Shown here: piece after piece, positions 1 through 5,700 of the stretch
How positions within the stretch are numbered: position 1 is the stretch's first letter
Layout of the letters: each line of letters begins with the position of its first letter
NCBI GenBank assembly: GCA_900754075.1
Contig: CAAEBN010000031.1
Coordinates: 1 to 17,573 of the forward strand
Reading direction: 5' to 3'
Source: an uncultured Collinsella sp.
GTDB lineage: Bacteria; Actinomycetota; Coriobacteriia; Coriobacteriales; Coriobacteriaceae
Length of the DNA: 17,573 nucleotides
Notes under the pieces: generated by a model
The model's database searches: none
Told to the model about the DNA's origin: nothing
What the model saw: only the letters and a program-made list of their open reading frames with translations
Program-made: the position numbers and the translations under genes

Positions 1-170
1 ACGCTCTTCTTATCGAGCGCTTTGACAAACGTCGAGTAATCGGTCTTCGTAATCTGCTGCGTGTGACCGATGTTGGGGAACAGAACGGTCGAGAGCACGA
101 GGTAGACGACGAAGGCGATGAGCACGTAGAGGATCATATTCCTTCTACGTTTGTTGTCATCCATCTCCAT
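1..170 (-). CDS. ftsH: ATP-dependent zinc metalloprotease FtsH, N-terminal part only (cut by window edge)
   Basis: About 56 N-terminal residues are present, read on the minus strand, and the gene runs off the left edge. FtsH is a membrane-anchored AAA+ protease that degrades unneeded membrane and regulatory proteins. The visible part begins with a short charged segment (MDDNKRRRN), then one hydrophobic membrane helix (ILYVLIAFVVYLVLSTVLF), then the start of the periplasmic/extracellular FtsH domain with TDYSTFVKAL. That pattern is typical of FtsH N-termini. The ATPase and protease domains lie outside, so the call rests on this short pattern. I chose ATG 170 because GGAG (183-180) sits 9 bases upstream of it. 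An in-frame ATG at 185 has no visible ribosome binding site, and another at 164 has GGAG directly abutting it. The gene diverges from the adenosyltransferase gene at 263. Confidence 0.72.
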   Translation of the reverse strand, partial: MEMDDNKRRRNMILYVLIAFVVYLVLSTVLFPNIGHTQQITKTDYSTFVKALDKKS

Positions 171-185
171 CTGCTTGAACTCCAT

Positions 186-262
186 CTACTGGGGTTGATA
201 ATGTTTTCTAGAATACCCAACCCGGACGGCGATAAACCGACGCCGGGCACGAAAGGACAGAG
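186..262. promoter_or_regulatory. Divergent intergenic region between ftsH and the adenosyltransferase gene
   Basis: This short region must carry the promoters for both divergent genes. On the plus strand TAGAAT (209-214) is a fair -10 box without a good -35. On the minus strand TATTCT (215-210) is a possible -10. The ribosome binding site AAAGGA (252-257) lies 5 bases before the plus-strand ATG at 263. A weak 5-bp hairpin (CGGCG 227-231 with CGCCG 241-245) precedes it. I see no cobalamin riboswitch. Confidence 0.3.
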
Positions 263-748
263 ATGGCATCACTGGAAGTCGGCAAGGTTCAAATCTATAC
301 GGGCGACGGCAAGGGCAAGACGACGGCTGCGCTGGGTCTCGCGCTACGCGCCACGGGCTATGGACTTAACGTGCTCATGCTTCAGTTTGCCAAGAAGCTG
401 CACTGTGCCGAACATGACGCAGCACCTCGATTGGGGCTACGCATCGTACAAGCCGACCGCGACACGCCCGAAGCCTGTGCCGCACAGATCATGGAGCTGG
501 CGCGCGAGCAGATTAGCCAGGTCGACGTGCTGATCTTGGATGAGCTGGGAGAAGCCATGCGACGGGGCTTTGTGACGCGCGAAGATGTCGAAGCGTTGAT
601 CGCGATGAAACCGACCACCACGGAGCTCGTGTTCACCGGCCGTGGCTTGCTGCCCCTCGCCGACCTTGCAGACCTAGTAACCGAAATGCGCCCCGTCAAA
701 CACTACTTCGACGAAGGCCTCCTAGCCCGCCAAGGCATCGAATACTAG
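263..748 (+). CDS. cobO: Cob(I)yrinic acid a,c-diamide (corrinoid) adenosyltransferase, CobA/BtuR type
   Basis: This enzyme transfers the 5'-deoxyadenosyl group of ATP to cob(I)alamin or precursor corrinoids, giving the adenosylcobalamin form of vitamin B12. The 161-residue protein has a Walker A loop GDGKGKTT at residues 14-21, a Walker B-like LILDE at 90-94, FTGRG at 124-128, and the family C-terminal signature around RPVKHYFDEGLLARQGIEY. It is shorter than enterobacterial BtuR (about 196 residues), mainly in the middle region after MLQF where the corrinoid-binding segment normally lies. The ATG is preceded by AAAGGA at 5 bases. No other cobalamin gene is in the window, so the role may be salvage of imported corrinoid. 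It converges with the MATE gene and shares its terminator. The symbol could equally be cobA or btuR. Confidence 0.9.
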   Translation: MASLEVGKVQIYTGDGKGKTTAALGLALRATGYGLNVLMLQFAKKLHCAEHDAAPRLGLRIVQADRDTPEACAAQIMELAREQISQVDVLILDELGEAMRRGFVTREDVEALIAMKPTTTELVFTGRGLLPLADLADLVTEMRPVKHYFDEGLLARQGIEY

Positions 749-774
749 CCATTGCGGACGTCCCCAATGGCTAG
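745..774. terminator. Bidirectional terminator-like near-palindrome between convergent genes
   Basis: CTAGCCATTG (745-754) pairs perfectly with CAATGGCTAG (765-774). Inside it GGACGTCC (756-763) is itself palindromic, so only the C755/C764 pair breaks the symmetry. The stop codon of the adenosyltransferase gene (746-748) lies in one arm and the stop codon of the MATE gene (771-773, minus strand) in the other. No T-tract follows on either side, so termination is inferred from position and hairpin strength. Confidence 0.6.
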
Positions 775-2120
775 GCAGTGGCGCGACCTAGCCAGTTGCC
801 GCTGTGGTGGTAGATGGTGAACATTATGGCGGTGATGAGCCAGGTTACGGGGTAGACCAGCAGCAGGTGCTCAAGCGACGGATCGAACGGCATAATCGCA
901 AATACCCAGATCACCCTGAGCACGACGGTGCCAAAAATCGTGAGCAGCATGGGCTGCAAGCTCACGCCGGCGCCGCGAATGGATCCCGACGCGTTCTCGA
1001 TAATCGAGAAAATCGCATAGAACGGCGCAATGAAGTGGAGGATGGTCGTGGTGTACGCCGAAATCGAAGCATCGTCGACAAACAGACGAGACAGCGGACC
1101 CGAGAATACCAGCAGCACGGCAGACAGGCCACCAATGAGCATAAACGACAGCACGAGCGACGTATGGTAGCCCTTGCGCATGCGCTCGTAGTTGCGCGCG
1201 CCAAAGTTCTGTGCCGAGAACGTGGTGATCGACACGCCAAGCGCCTCGGTAACCATCCAGACAATACCATCCAGGCGGCCCGAAAGACCCCAAGCCGTGG
1301 TGACATCGGCACCAAACGAGTTGACCGACACCTGAATCAAAACGTTGGAAATCGAATACGCAGCAGACTGAAAGCCAAGCGGCAGACCACACGAGATCAT
1401 GCTCTTACAAATACCAGAATCAATGCCGAGTTTGGACAGTGAAAGCCGCCACGCACCCGGTGCGTGCATCATACGAATCACGATCATCGTGGCATTGGAG
1501 CAAATGGTCAGCGCCACCGCGATGCCGCAGCCCAGAGCCTCCATATGAAGTACGGCAACGAAGATGACATCCAGCACCGCATTAACAAGGCAGCCGGAAG
1601 CGATGATCACAGCGGGCCCGCGCGTGTCGCCCACGGCGCGCAGCAATGCCGTTCCCATATTGAGCAGCAGCGCCGCAACCATGGCGGCAAAATAGCAACG
1701 GGCATAGGCCACGCCCTCGGCCAATAGTTCATGCGGCGTATTCATAAGCACCAGCATGGGCTCAACGAACACTATGCCAAGAATCGAGAAAACGATTCCG
1801 CCCACCAGCGCGAGCGTCATGGCCGTATGGACCGATCGGCTCAGGCGCTCGTCATCGTGCTGGCCAAAAAACTGGCCCGTAATGACCGCGCAGCCGGCAC
1901 CGACGCCAACGCAAAAGCCAATGCAGAGCTCGGTGAGCACCATCGTGGCCTGAATGCCACCCAGCGCGAGCTTGCCGCCAAACTGACCGACGATATAGGT
2001 ACCGATAAGCGTGTATGCCTGCTGAAAGAACGAACTAAAGAAGATGGGAACGCACAGCGACAGCAGCTGCTGCCAAATGACACCCTGCGTTACATCGATA
2101 GCAGTAGATTTCTTAGCCAC
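771..2120 (-). CDS. MATE family multidrug/toxin efflux transporter
   Basis: This is an inner-membrane cation-coupled antiporter of the multidrug and toxic compound extrusion family. It exports small, often cationic, compounds in exchange for Na+ or H+. The 449-residue protein is strongly hydrophobic, with about twelve membrane segments, and has the two-fold MATE repeat. In the first half are FFQQAYTLIGTYIVGQFGG (31-49) and GDTRGP (164-169) followed by VNAVLDVIF. In the second half is TFSAQNFGARNYERMRKG (300-317). Length fits the family (about 440-460). The start is GTG at 2120, with GGAGG four bases upstream. The substrate cannot be read from the sequence. No regulator gene sits next to it. 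It is transcribed in the same direction as the upstream RNA methyltransferase gene but separated by 125 bases containing a possible hairpin. Confidence 0.88.
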   Translation of the reverse strand: MAKKSTAIDVTQGVIWQQLLSLCVPIFFSSFFQQAYTLIGTYIVGQFGGKLALGGIQATMVLTELCIGFCVGVGAGCAVITGQFFGQHDDERLSRSVHTAMTLALVGGIVFSILGIVFVEPMLVLMNTPHELLAEGVAYARCYFAAMVAALLLNMGTALLRAVGDTRGPAVIIASGCLVNAVLDVIFVAVLHMEALGCGIAVALTICSNATMIVIRMMHAPGAWRLSLSKLGIDSGICKSMISCGLPLGFQSAAYSISNVLIQVSVNSFGADVTTAWGLSGRLDGIVWMVTEALGVSITTFSAQNFGARNYERMRKGYHTSLVLSFMLIGGLSAVLLVFSGPLSRLFVDDASISAYTTTILHFIAPFYAIFSIIENASGSIRGAGVSLQPMLLTIFGTVVLRVIWVFAIMPFDPSLEHLLLVYPVTWLITAIMFTIYHHSGNWLGRATA

Positions 2121-2173
2121 ACGCCCTCCCCACTAGCGTACGTCATACAACAAAACGGCAATTTAAGACCAAA

Positions 2174-2206
2174 GCCGACACCAGCTTAGCACCGACCAGC
2201 GTCGGC
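2174..2206 (-). terminator. Possible weak terminator or leader hairpin between methyltransferase and MATE genes
   Basis: On the minus strand GCCGAC (2206-2201) can pair with GTCGGC (2179-2174), followed by TTTGGTCTTAAAT. An alternative pairing uses the nearer GTCGG (2196-2192), so two hairpins are mutually exclusive. The stem is only 6 bp and the T-run is interrupted. The region 2121-2245 has no convincing promoter for the MATE gene. Confidence 0.28.
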
Positions 2207-2245
2207 CGAAACGCCCCGAACCACAGCCCGGTGCGAAATATCTGT

Positions 2246-3160
2246 TTAGTGATACAGCCCCGGCTGGTAGTGGTACTCGTTGCTCATATGCGGGCACAGC
2301 TGCCAAAAGGCGACAGCACTTGCCGCGGCCACGTTAAGCGAATCGACCCCGTGCGCCATCGGAATGCGCACGGCTCGGTCGCAGCCAGCAATGGTCTTGG
2401 CGCCTAAGCCAGCACCCTCGGTGCCCATAAAGATTGCCAGGCGGTCAATCTCCTGCAGCGCGGGATCGTCCAACGACACCGAATCATCCGTCAACGCCAT
2501 CGCGGCACACGAAAAGCCGGCATCGTGCAGCGCCGCCAGCCCATCATGCGGCCATACGCGCGCCTCGCTGCCAATGCGTGTCCAGGGCACCTGGAACACC
2601 GTACCCATGCTCACGCGGGCCGAGCGACGATACAGCGGGTCACAGCACGTCGGACTGACCAAAATACCGTCGACATTGAGCGCAGCCGCCGAGCGGAAAA
2701 TCGCGCCGACGTTGGTGTGGTCGACAATGCCCTCGAGCACGCACACGCGCACCGGGCGCTCCCCCGCCGCCTCGACGACGCCGCCCAAGAACTCATCAAC
2801 CGGAATCTGACGTGGACGACGGAATGCCGCGAGCGCACCGCGCGTCACGTTAAAGCCCGTCAGCTGCTCCATAAGCTCCATGGAGGCCACGAACACGGGA
2901 ACCGGACCCGCGCCCTCGCGCACAACCAGGCGCTCAAACAGCGGCATCATCTGGTCGAGCCAGCGTTCGCCCAAAAGAAAGCTCACCGGCTGATATCCGG
3001 CGCGCACCGCGCGCTCGATAACCTTGGCACTCTCGGCGATAAAGATGCCCCTTTGCGGCTCCAGCACGCAGCGCAGCTCGCGCTCGGTCAGTCGCACGTA
3101 GGCATCGAGCCGCTCGTCCTCGAGCGAATCGATTCGCAGTACCTCAACGGCATCAGTCAT
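2246..3160 (-). CDS. SpoU/TrmH family RNA 2'-O-methyltransferase
   Basis: SPOUT-class enzymes of this family methylate ribose 2'-OH groups in rRNA or tRNA using S-adenosylmethionine bound in a trefoil knot. The 304-residue protein has an N-terminal substrate-binding-like region with FIAESAKVIERAVRAGY. It then has the three SpoU motifs: NVGAIFRSAAAL near 150-161, IFMGTEGAGLG near 243-253, and IPMAHGVDSLNVAAASA near 266-282. The conserved Asn and Arg of motif 1 and the Glu of motif 2 are present. I chose ATG 3160, with AGG five bases upstream. An in-frame ATG at 3193 would add 11 residues but has no ribosome binding site. Which nucleotide is methylated cannot be told. The gene lies downstream of folA behind a hairpin and is probably transcribed separately or by read-through. 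Confidence 0.88.
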   Translation of the reverse strand: MTDAVEVLRIDSLEDERLDAYVRLTERELRCVLEPQRGIFIAESAKVIERAVRAGYQPVSFLLGERWLDQMMPLFERLVVREGAGPVPVFVASMELMEQLTGFNVTRGALAAFRRPRQIPVDEFLGGVVEAAGERPVRVCVLEGIVDHTNVGAIFRSAAALNVDGILVSPTCCDPLYRRSARVSMGTVFQVPWTRIGSEARVWPHDGLAALHDAGFSCAAMALTDDSVSLDDPALQEIDRLAIFMGTEGAGLGAKTIAGCDRAVRIPMAHGVDSLNVAAASAVAFWQLCPHMSNEYHYQPGLYH

Positions 3161-3206
3161 AGCAGCCTGCCCGCACCTTTCTTTACAGCACATCTATACC
3201 AAACGA

Positions 3207-3225
3207 GGCGACGCTAAGCGCCGCC
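3207..3225 (-). terminator. Hairpin after folA, probable rho-independent terminator
   Basis: On the minus strand GGCG-G-CGC, loop TTA, GCG-T-CGCC forms an 8-bp stem including one G-U pair, followed by TCGTTTGG. It lies 45 bases after the folA stop and before the methyltransferase start. The T-run is short. Just downstream TATAGA (3198-3193) could be a -10 box for the methyltransferase gene. Confidence 0.48.
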
Positions 3226-3269
3226 CCATGCATTCAAATAACCCGATGATACCGTTCACGCCAGACGAT

Positions 3270-3788
3270 TTACGCCTCAACGCGACGATACGTCACGAAC
3301 TCATAATCGAGACCCTCGTCACCCTCGCCCGCGGCAATCGTGGCAACACCGCCACGCCTCGCAATCTCCCACGCGGGATCGGCATCCAGATCGGGAAAGT
3401 ACGTATCCACGTCATGCACGCAATGGTTATGCGTAACCTCGGCCTCGACGCAATACGGCAAGAACTGTCGATACACCTCGCCGCCGCCAATCACCCACGC
3501 AATGGGCTCATCGGCCACGGCGGCCAAGGCCTCGTCGACGCTATGCACCACGTCGACACCCTCGGCAGCAAAGCTCTCGTCGCGGGTGAGCACGATATTG
3601 CGGCGATTCTTGAGCGGTCGTCCGCCGGGAAAACTCAGCAGCGTCTTGCGTCCCATAATGACCGGGCAACCTTTGGTGCACGCTACAAAATGGCGCATAT
3701 CGGAGCGATTGGACACGACCATGTCACCCTCGCAGCCAATGCCCCAGTCATCGCACACAGCGACAATGGCAGAAAGCTTACACGTCAT
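3270..3788 (-). CDS. folA: Dihydrofolate reductase
   Basis: The enzyme reduces dihydrofolate to tetrahydrofolate with NADPH and so regenerates the cofactor oxidised by ThyA. The 172-residue protein shows the DHFR order: SAIVAVCDDWGIG at 6-18, Asp30 in NRSDMRHF at the position of the E. coli catalytic Asp27, VIMGRKT at 43-49, and VIGGGEVYRQFLP at 99-111. The usual Trp of the PWNLP motif is absent in the DMVVSNRSD stretch, where Val stands instead. I chose ATG 3788 because AGGTGA lies five bases before it. This ribosome binding site overlaps the thyA stop codon (3798-3800), so the two genes are likely translationally coupled. A GTG at 3797 in the same frame lacks such a site. Confidence 0.93.
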   Translation of the reverse strand: MTCKLSAIVAVCDDWGIGCEGDMVVSNRSDMRHFVACTKGCPVIMGRKTLLSFPGGRPLKNRRNIVLTRDESFAAEGVDVVHSVDEALAAVADEPIAWVIGGGEVYRQFLPYCVEAEVTHNHCVHDVDTYFPDLDADPAWEIARRGGVATIAAGEGDEGLDYEFVTYRRVEA

Positions 3789-3797
3789 GCGCGTCAC

Positions 3798-4646
3798 CTA
3801 CACCGCAATGGGGATGTTCTTGACCTGCGGGCCGTGCTCATAGCCCTCAACAATCAGATCATCGGTCGTAAACGCGTAGAAATCATGCACATCGGGGTTG
3901 AGCGTTACCTTGGGAGCCGCAAACTGCGGGCGCTCGATAAGCTCGCGGACGATATCGACATGACGGTCGTAAATATGGGCATCGGCGATCACGTGCAGCA
4001 ACTCGCCGGGAATCATATCGACCGACTGCGCAACCATCATGAGCAAAATGGCATACTGGCACACATTCCAGTTGTTCGCGGCCAAAATGTCCTGGCTACG
4101 CTGGTTGAGAATCATGTTGAGCGTCGGTTTGTCATCCTGCGGGCGCTGCGTCACGTTATACGTCACGCTGTAGGCGCACGGATACAGGTGCATCTCGGAC
4201 AGATCGCTAAACACATAGGTGTTCGTCATAATGCGGCGGCTGTACGGCGTGTTCTTAAGGTCGTACAGCACGCGGTCCATCTGGTCAAAGTCACCCTCGG
4301 CATAATGGCTCTTCTGGCCAATCTGATACCCGTAGGCCTTGCCGATGGAACCGGTCTCGTCGGCCCACTCATCCCAGATATGGCTGTTGAGGTCATGCAC
4401 GTTATTGGACTTCTTCTGATAGATCCATAGGATCTCGTCCATGGCAGATTTGAGGGCCGTACGACGCAGGGTAAGAGCCGGAAACTCCTCACGCAGGTCG
4501 TAGCGGGCCGTGACACCAAAGTTTTTAATGGTATAGGCAGGGGTGCCATCCTCCCACACCGGGCGGACCTTTTGGCCCTCGGTGGTGGTGCCATGGTCCA
4601 GAATATCGCGGCACATGGTTACAAACTGTTGATCAGCTTTGCTCAT
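3798..4646 (-). CDS. thyA: Thymidylate synthase ThyA
   Basis: ThyA methylates dUMP to dTMP using 5,10-methylenetetrahydrofolate and produces dihydrofolate, which the adjacent folA product reduces. The protein has 282 residues. Visible are SRR at 136-138, the catalytic Cys157 in LYPCAYSVTYNV, RSQD at 183-186 for dUMP binding, Asn194, and DAHIYDRH at 222-229. The active site reads PCAY rather than the PCH of E. coli ThyA. Together with KSNNVHDLN and the C-terminal YEHGPQV...IAV, it resembles the Bacillus subtilis ThyA/phage phi3T branch, as I remember that sequence. ATG 4646 has AGGAGG four bases upstream. The open frame extends further upstream, but that part has no family similarity. The gene diverges from the DUF134 fusion gene. 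Confidence 0.95.
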   Translation of the reverse strand: MSKADQQFVTMCRDILDHGTTTEGQKVRPVWEDGTPAYTIKNFGVTARYDLREEFPALTLRRTALKSAMDEILWIYQKKSNNVHDLNSHIWDEWADETGSIGKAYGYQIGQKSHYAEGDFDQMDRVLYDLKNTPYSRRIMTNTYVFSDLSEMHLYPCAYSVTYNVTQRPQDDKPTLNMILNQRSQDILAANNWNVCQYAILLMMVAQSVDMIPGELLHVIADAHIYDRHVDIVRELIERPQFAAPKVTLNPDVHDFYAFTTDDLIVEGYEHGPQVKNIPIAV

Positions 4647-4680
4647 TGACCCTCCTGTCAGTCGCCTACAAGCGAGATTC

Positions 4681-4686
4681 ATTGTA
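4681..4686 (-). promoter_or_regulatory. Predicted -10 box of thyA promoter
   Basis: TACAAT on the minus strand (4686-4681) matches the -10 consensus well and would start transcription near 4674, about 28 bases before the thyA ATG. No convincing -35 is seen at 16-18 bases. Confidence 0.35.
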
Positions 4687-4731
4687 GCCCAGGCGCACGC
4701 GGCCCCACAGCCCAAACATAAGCCCTCATTT

Positions 4732-4800
4732 TCTGACATATGCCAAAAATGCCTTGCGCAAATCTGCGCGTTCGCTAATCTATTGTTGAAATATGTCAGA
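4732..4800. repeat. 10-bp perfect inverted repeat flanking the fusion-gene promoter, candidate operator
   Basis: TCTGACATAT (4732-4741) and its exact reverse complement ATATGTCAGA (4791-4800) lie 49 bases apart, centre to centre 59 bp. The predicted promoter lies between them. The right arm ends two bases before the AAGGAG ribosome binding site of the fusion gene. The arrangement could bind a repressor at two sites. The DUF134 protein itself is one possible binder, but this is inference. Confidence 0.45.
4754..4781 (+). promoter_or_regulatory. Predicted promoter of the DUF134/NifX-like fusion gene
   Basis: TTGCGC (4754-4759) and TAATCT (4776-4781) are separated by 16 bases, giving a start near 4788 and a leader of about 25 bases. 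GCGCA (4756-4760) and TGCGC (4765-4769) form a small dyad between the -35 and -10 boxes, a second possible regulator site. Confidence 0.42.
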
Positions 4801-4812
4801 TAAGGAGTGTGC

Positions 4813-5577
4813 ATGGCAGGAAGACGCGAGAAACTGCGCCGCGTCGGGATCATCCCCGAATACCGCGGCTTTACCCCTGACGGCCTAGCCAGCGGAGACG
4901 CCATCGACATGACGGTCGACGAGCTCGAGGTGCTGCGCCTGTGCGATCTAGAAGGCCTTAACCAAGAGGCAGTCGCACAGCGCATGGGCATTGCCCGCGC
5001 CACGGTGGCGGCAATCTGCAGCCGCGCGCATCGCAAAGTGGCAAACGCGCTGGTCAACGGACGGGCGCTCATCATCGAGGGCGGCAATATCGCGTACTCC
5101 CCCATCACCACAACGACGGCCGTATGGCCAGCAAAGGAGGTCGACACCATGAGGGTGGCAACCACGTACGACAACGGCAACATCTTTATGCACTTTGGCC
5201 GCAGCGAGCAGTTCAAGATCTACGACATTCAGGACGGTAAGGTGCTCAACGAGCAGGTCGTGGGCACCGGCGGCACCGGCCACGGTGCCCTGGCGGGCCT
5301 GCTCGCCAACGGCGGTGTGGACACGCTCATCTGCGGCGGCATTGGCGGTGGCGCTATCAACGCGCTCGCCCAGGCCGGCATCACGGTCTATGCGGGCGCC
5401 CAGGGCAGCTGCGATGCCTGCGTCGAGGCCCTCATTGCCGGCACGCTCGCACAGAACGGCGAGGCCACCTGCGACTGCCATGGACATGATCACGAGCACA
5501 TCCACGAGCATGGCGAGTCCTGCGGCTGCCACGGCCATCACGAGAACGAGGGTCACGAGGGTTGCAGCTGCCACTAA
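4813..5577 (+). CDS. DUF134 helix-turn-helix domain fused to a NifX/NifB-type dinitrogenase cofactor-binding domain
   Basis: The 254-residue protein has two known domains. Residues 1-90 match DUF134, a sigma-region-4-like DNA-binding family: TVDELEVLRLCDLEGLNQ at 34-51, then a helix-turn-helix around 49-72, then VNGRALIIEGG. Residues 113-212 match the dinitrogenase iron-molybdenum cofactor family (NifX/NifY/NifB C-terminus): MRVATTYDNGNIFMHFGRSEQF, then GTGGTGHGALAGLLANGGVD and ICGGIGGGAINALAQAGI. The last 35 residues hold 6 Cys (three C-X-C pairs) and 11 His, a likely metal-binding tail. ATG 4813 follows AAGGAG by five bases; an in-frame GTG at 4807 overlaps that site. No nif gene is nearby, so a role in nitrogen fixation is not supported. 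A metal- or cluster-responsive regulator is a reasonable inference. Target genes are unknown; divergent thyA and the gene itself are candidates. A strong hairpin follows. Confidence 0.86.
   Translation: MAGRREKLRRVGIIPEYRGFTPDGLASGDAIDMTVDELEVLRLCDLEGLNQEAVAQRMGIARATVAAICSRAHRKVANALVNGRALIIEGGNIAYSPITTTTAVWPAKEVDTMRVATTYDNGNIFMHFGRSEQFKIYDIQDGKVLNEQVVGTGGTGHGALAGLLANGGVDTLICGGIGGGAINALAQAGITVYAGAQGSCDACVEALIAGTLAQNGEATCDCHGHDHEHIHEHGESCGCHGHHENEGHEGCSCH
5133..5151 (+). promoter_or_regulatory. Internal ribosome binding site and in-frame ATG inside the fusion gene
   Basis: AAAGGAGGT (5134-5142 within one base) is nearly the full complement of the 16S rRNA 3' end. It is followed at normal spacing by an ATG (5149-5151) that is codon 113 of the fusion gene. 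Translation from here would give a 142-residue NifX-like protein without the DNA-binding domain. It begins exactly where that domain begins. Confidence 0.6.
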
Positions 5578-5634
5578 CAGCAGGCAATCGATGCCATCAC
5601 GCGTCTGCTCACACAACATATAACGCACCAACGA

Positions 5635-5670
5635 CGAAGGCCGCCTGGGATACCATCCAGGCGGCCTTCG
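5635..5670. terminator. Strong bidirectional terminator hairpin between the fusion gene and ffh
   Basis: CGAAGGCCGCCTGG (5635-5648) pairs over 14 bp with CCAGGCGGCCTTCG (5657-5670), with an 8-base loop. It sits between the convergent ends of the fusion gene (stop 5575-5577) and ffh (stop 5693-5695), so it can serve both. No long T-run follows on either strand. Confidence 0.75.
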
Positions 5671-5676
5671 CCATAC

Positions 5677-5700
5677 ACGACTCAACCAGTCGTTATTTCT
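5677..5700 (+). terminator. Second plus-strand terminator-like hairpin with T-rich tail
   Basis: ACGACT (5677-5682) pairs with AGTCGT (5688-5693) across a 5-base loop and is followed by TATTTCTTATTA. The stem is short but the tail is T-rich. It overlaps the last codons of ffh on the other strand and would back up the stronger hairpin just upstream. Confidence 0.35.

Noticed and set aside
186..262. Cobalamin riboswitch before the adenosyltransferase gene
   Set aside because: The gap is only 77 bases and lacks a B12-box-like core; only a weak 5-bp hairpin is visible.
3228..4430. 400-codon plus-strand open frame opposite folA and thyA
   Set aside because: It lies over two genes with intact catalytic motifs on the other strand and has biased His/Arg/Asn content typical of antisense translation.
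4647..5216. N-terminal extension of ThyA from the longer open frame
   Set aside because: The extra 190 codons overlap the divergent gene and the promoter region, have no similarity, and a strong AGGAGG precedes ATG 4646.
4813..5577. Nitrogen-fixation cofactor carrier
   Set aside because: NifX-like domains occur widely outside nitrogen fixers. No nif gene is near and the DUF134 fusion points to regulation instead.
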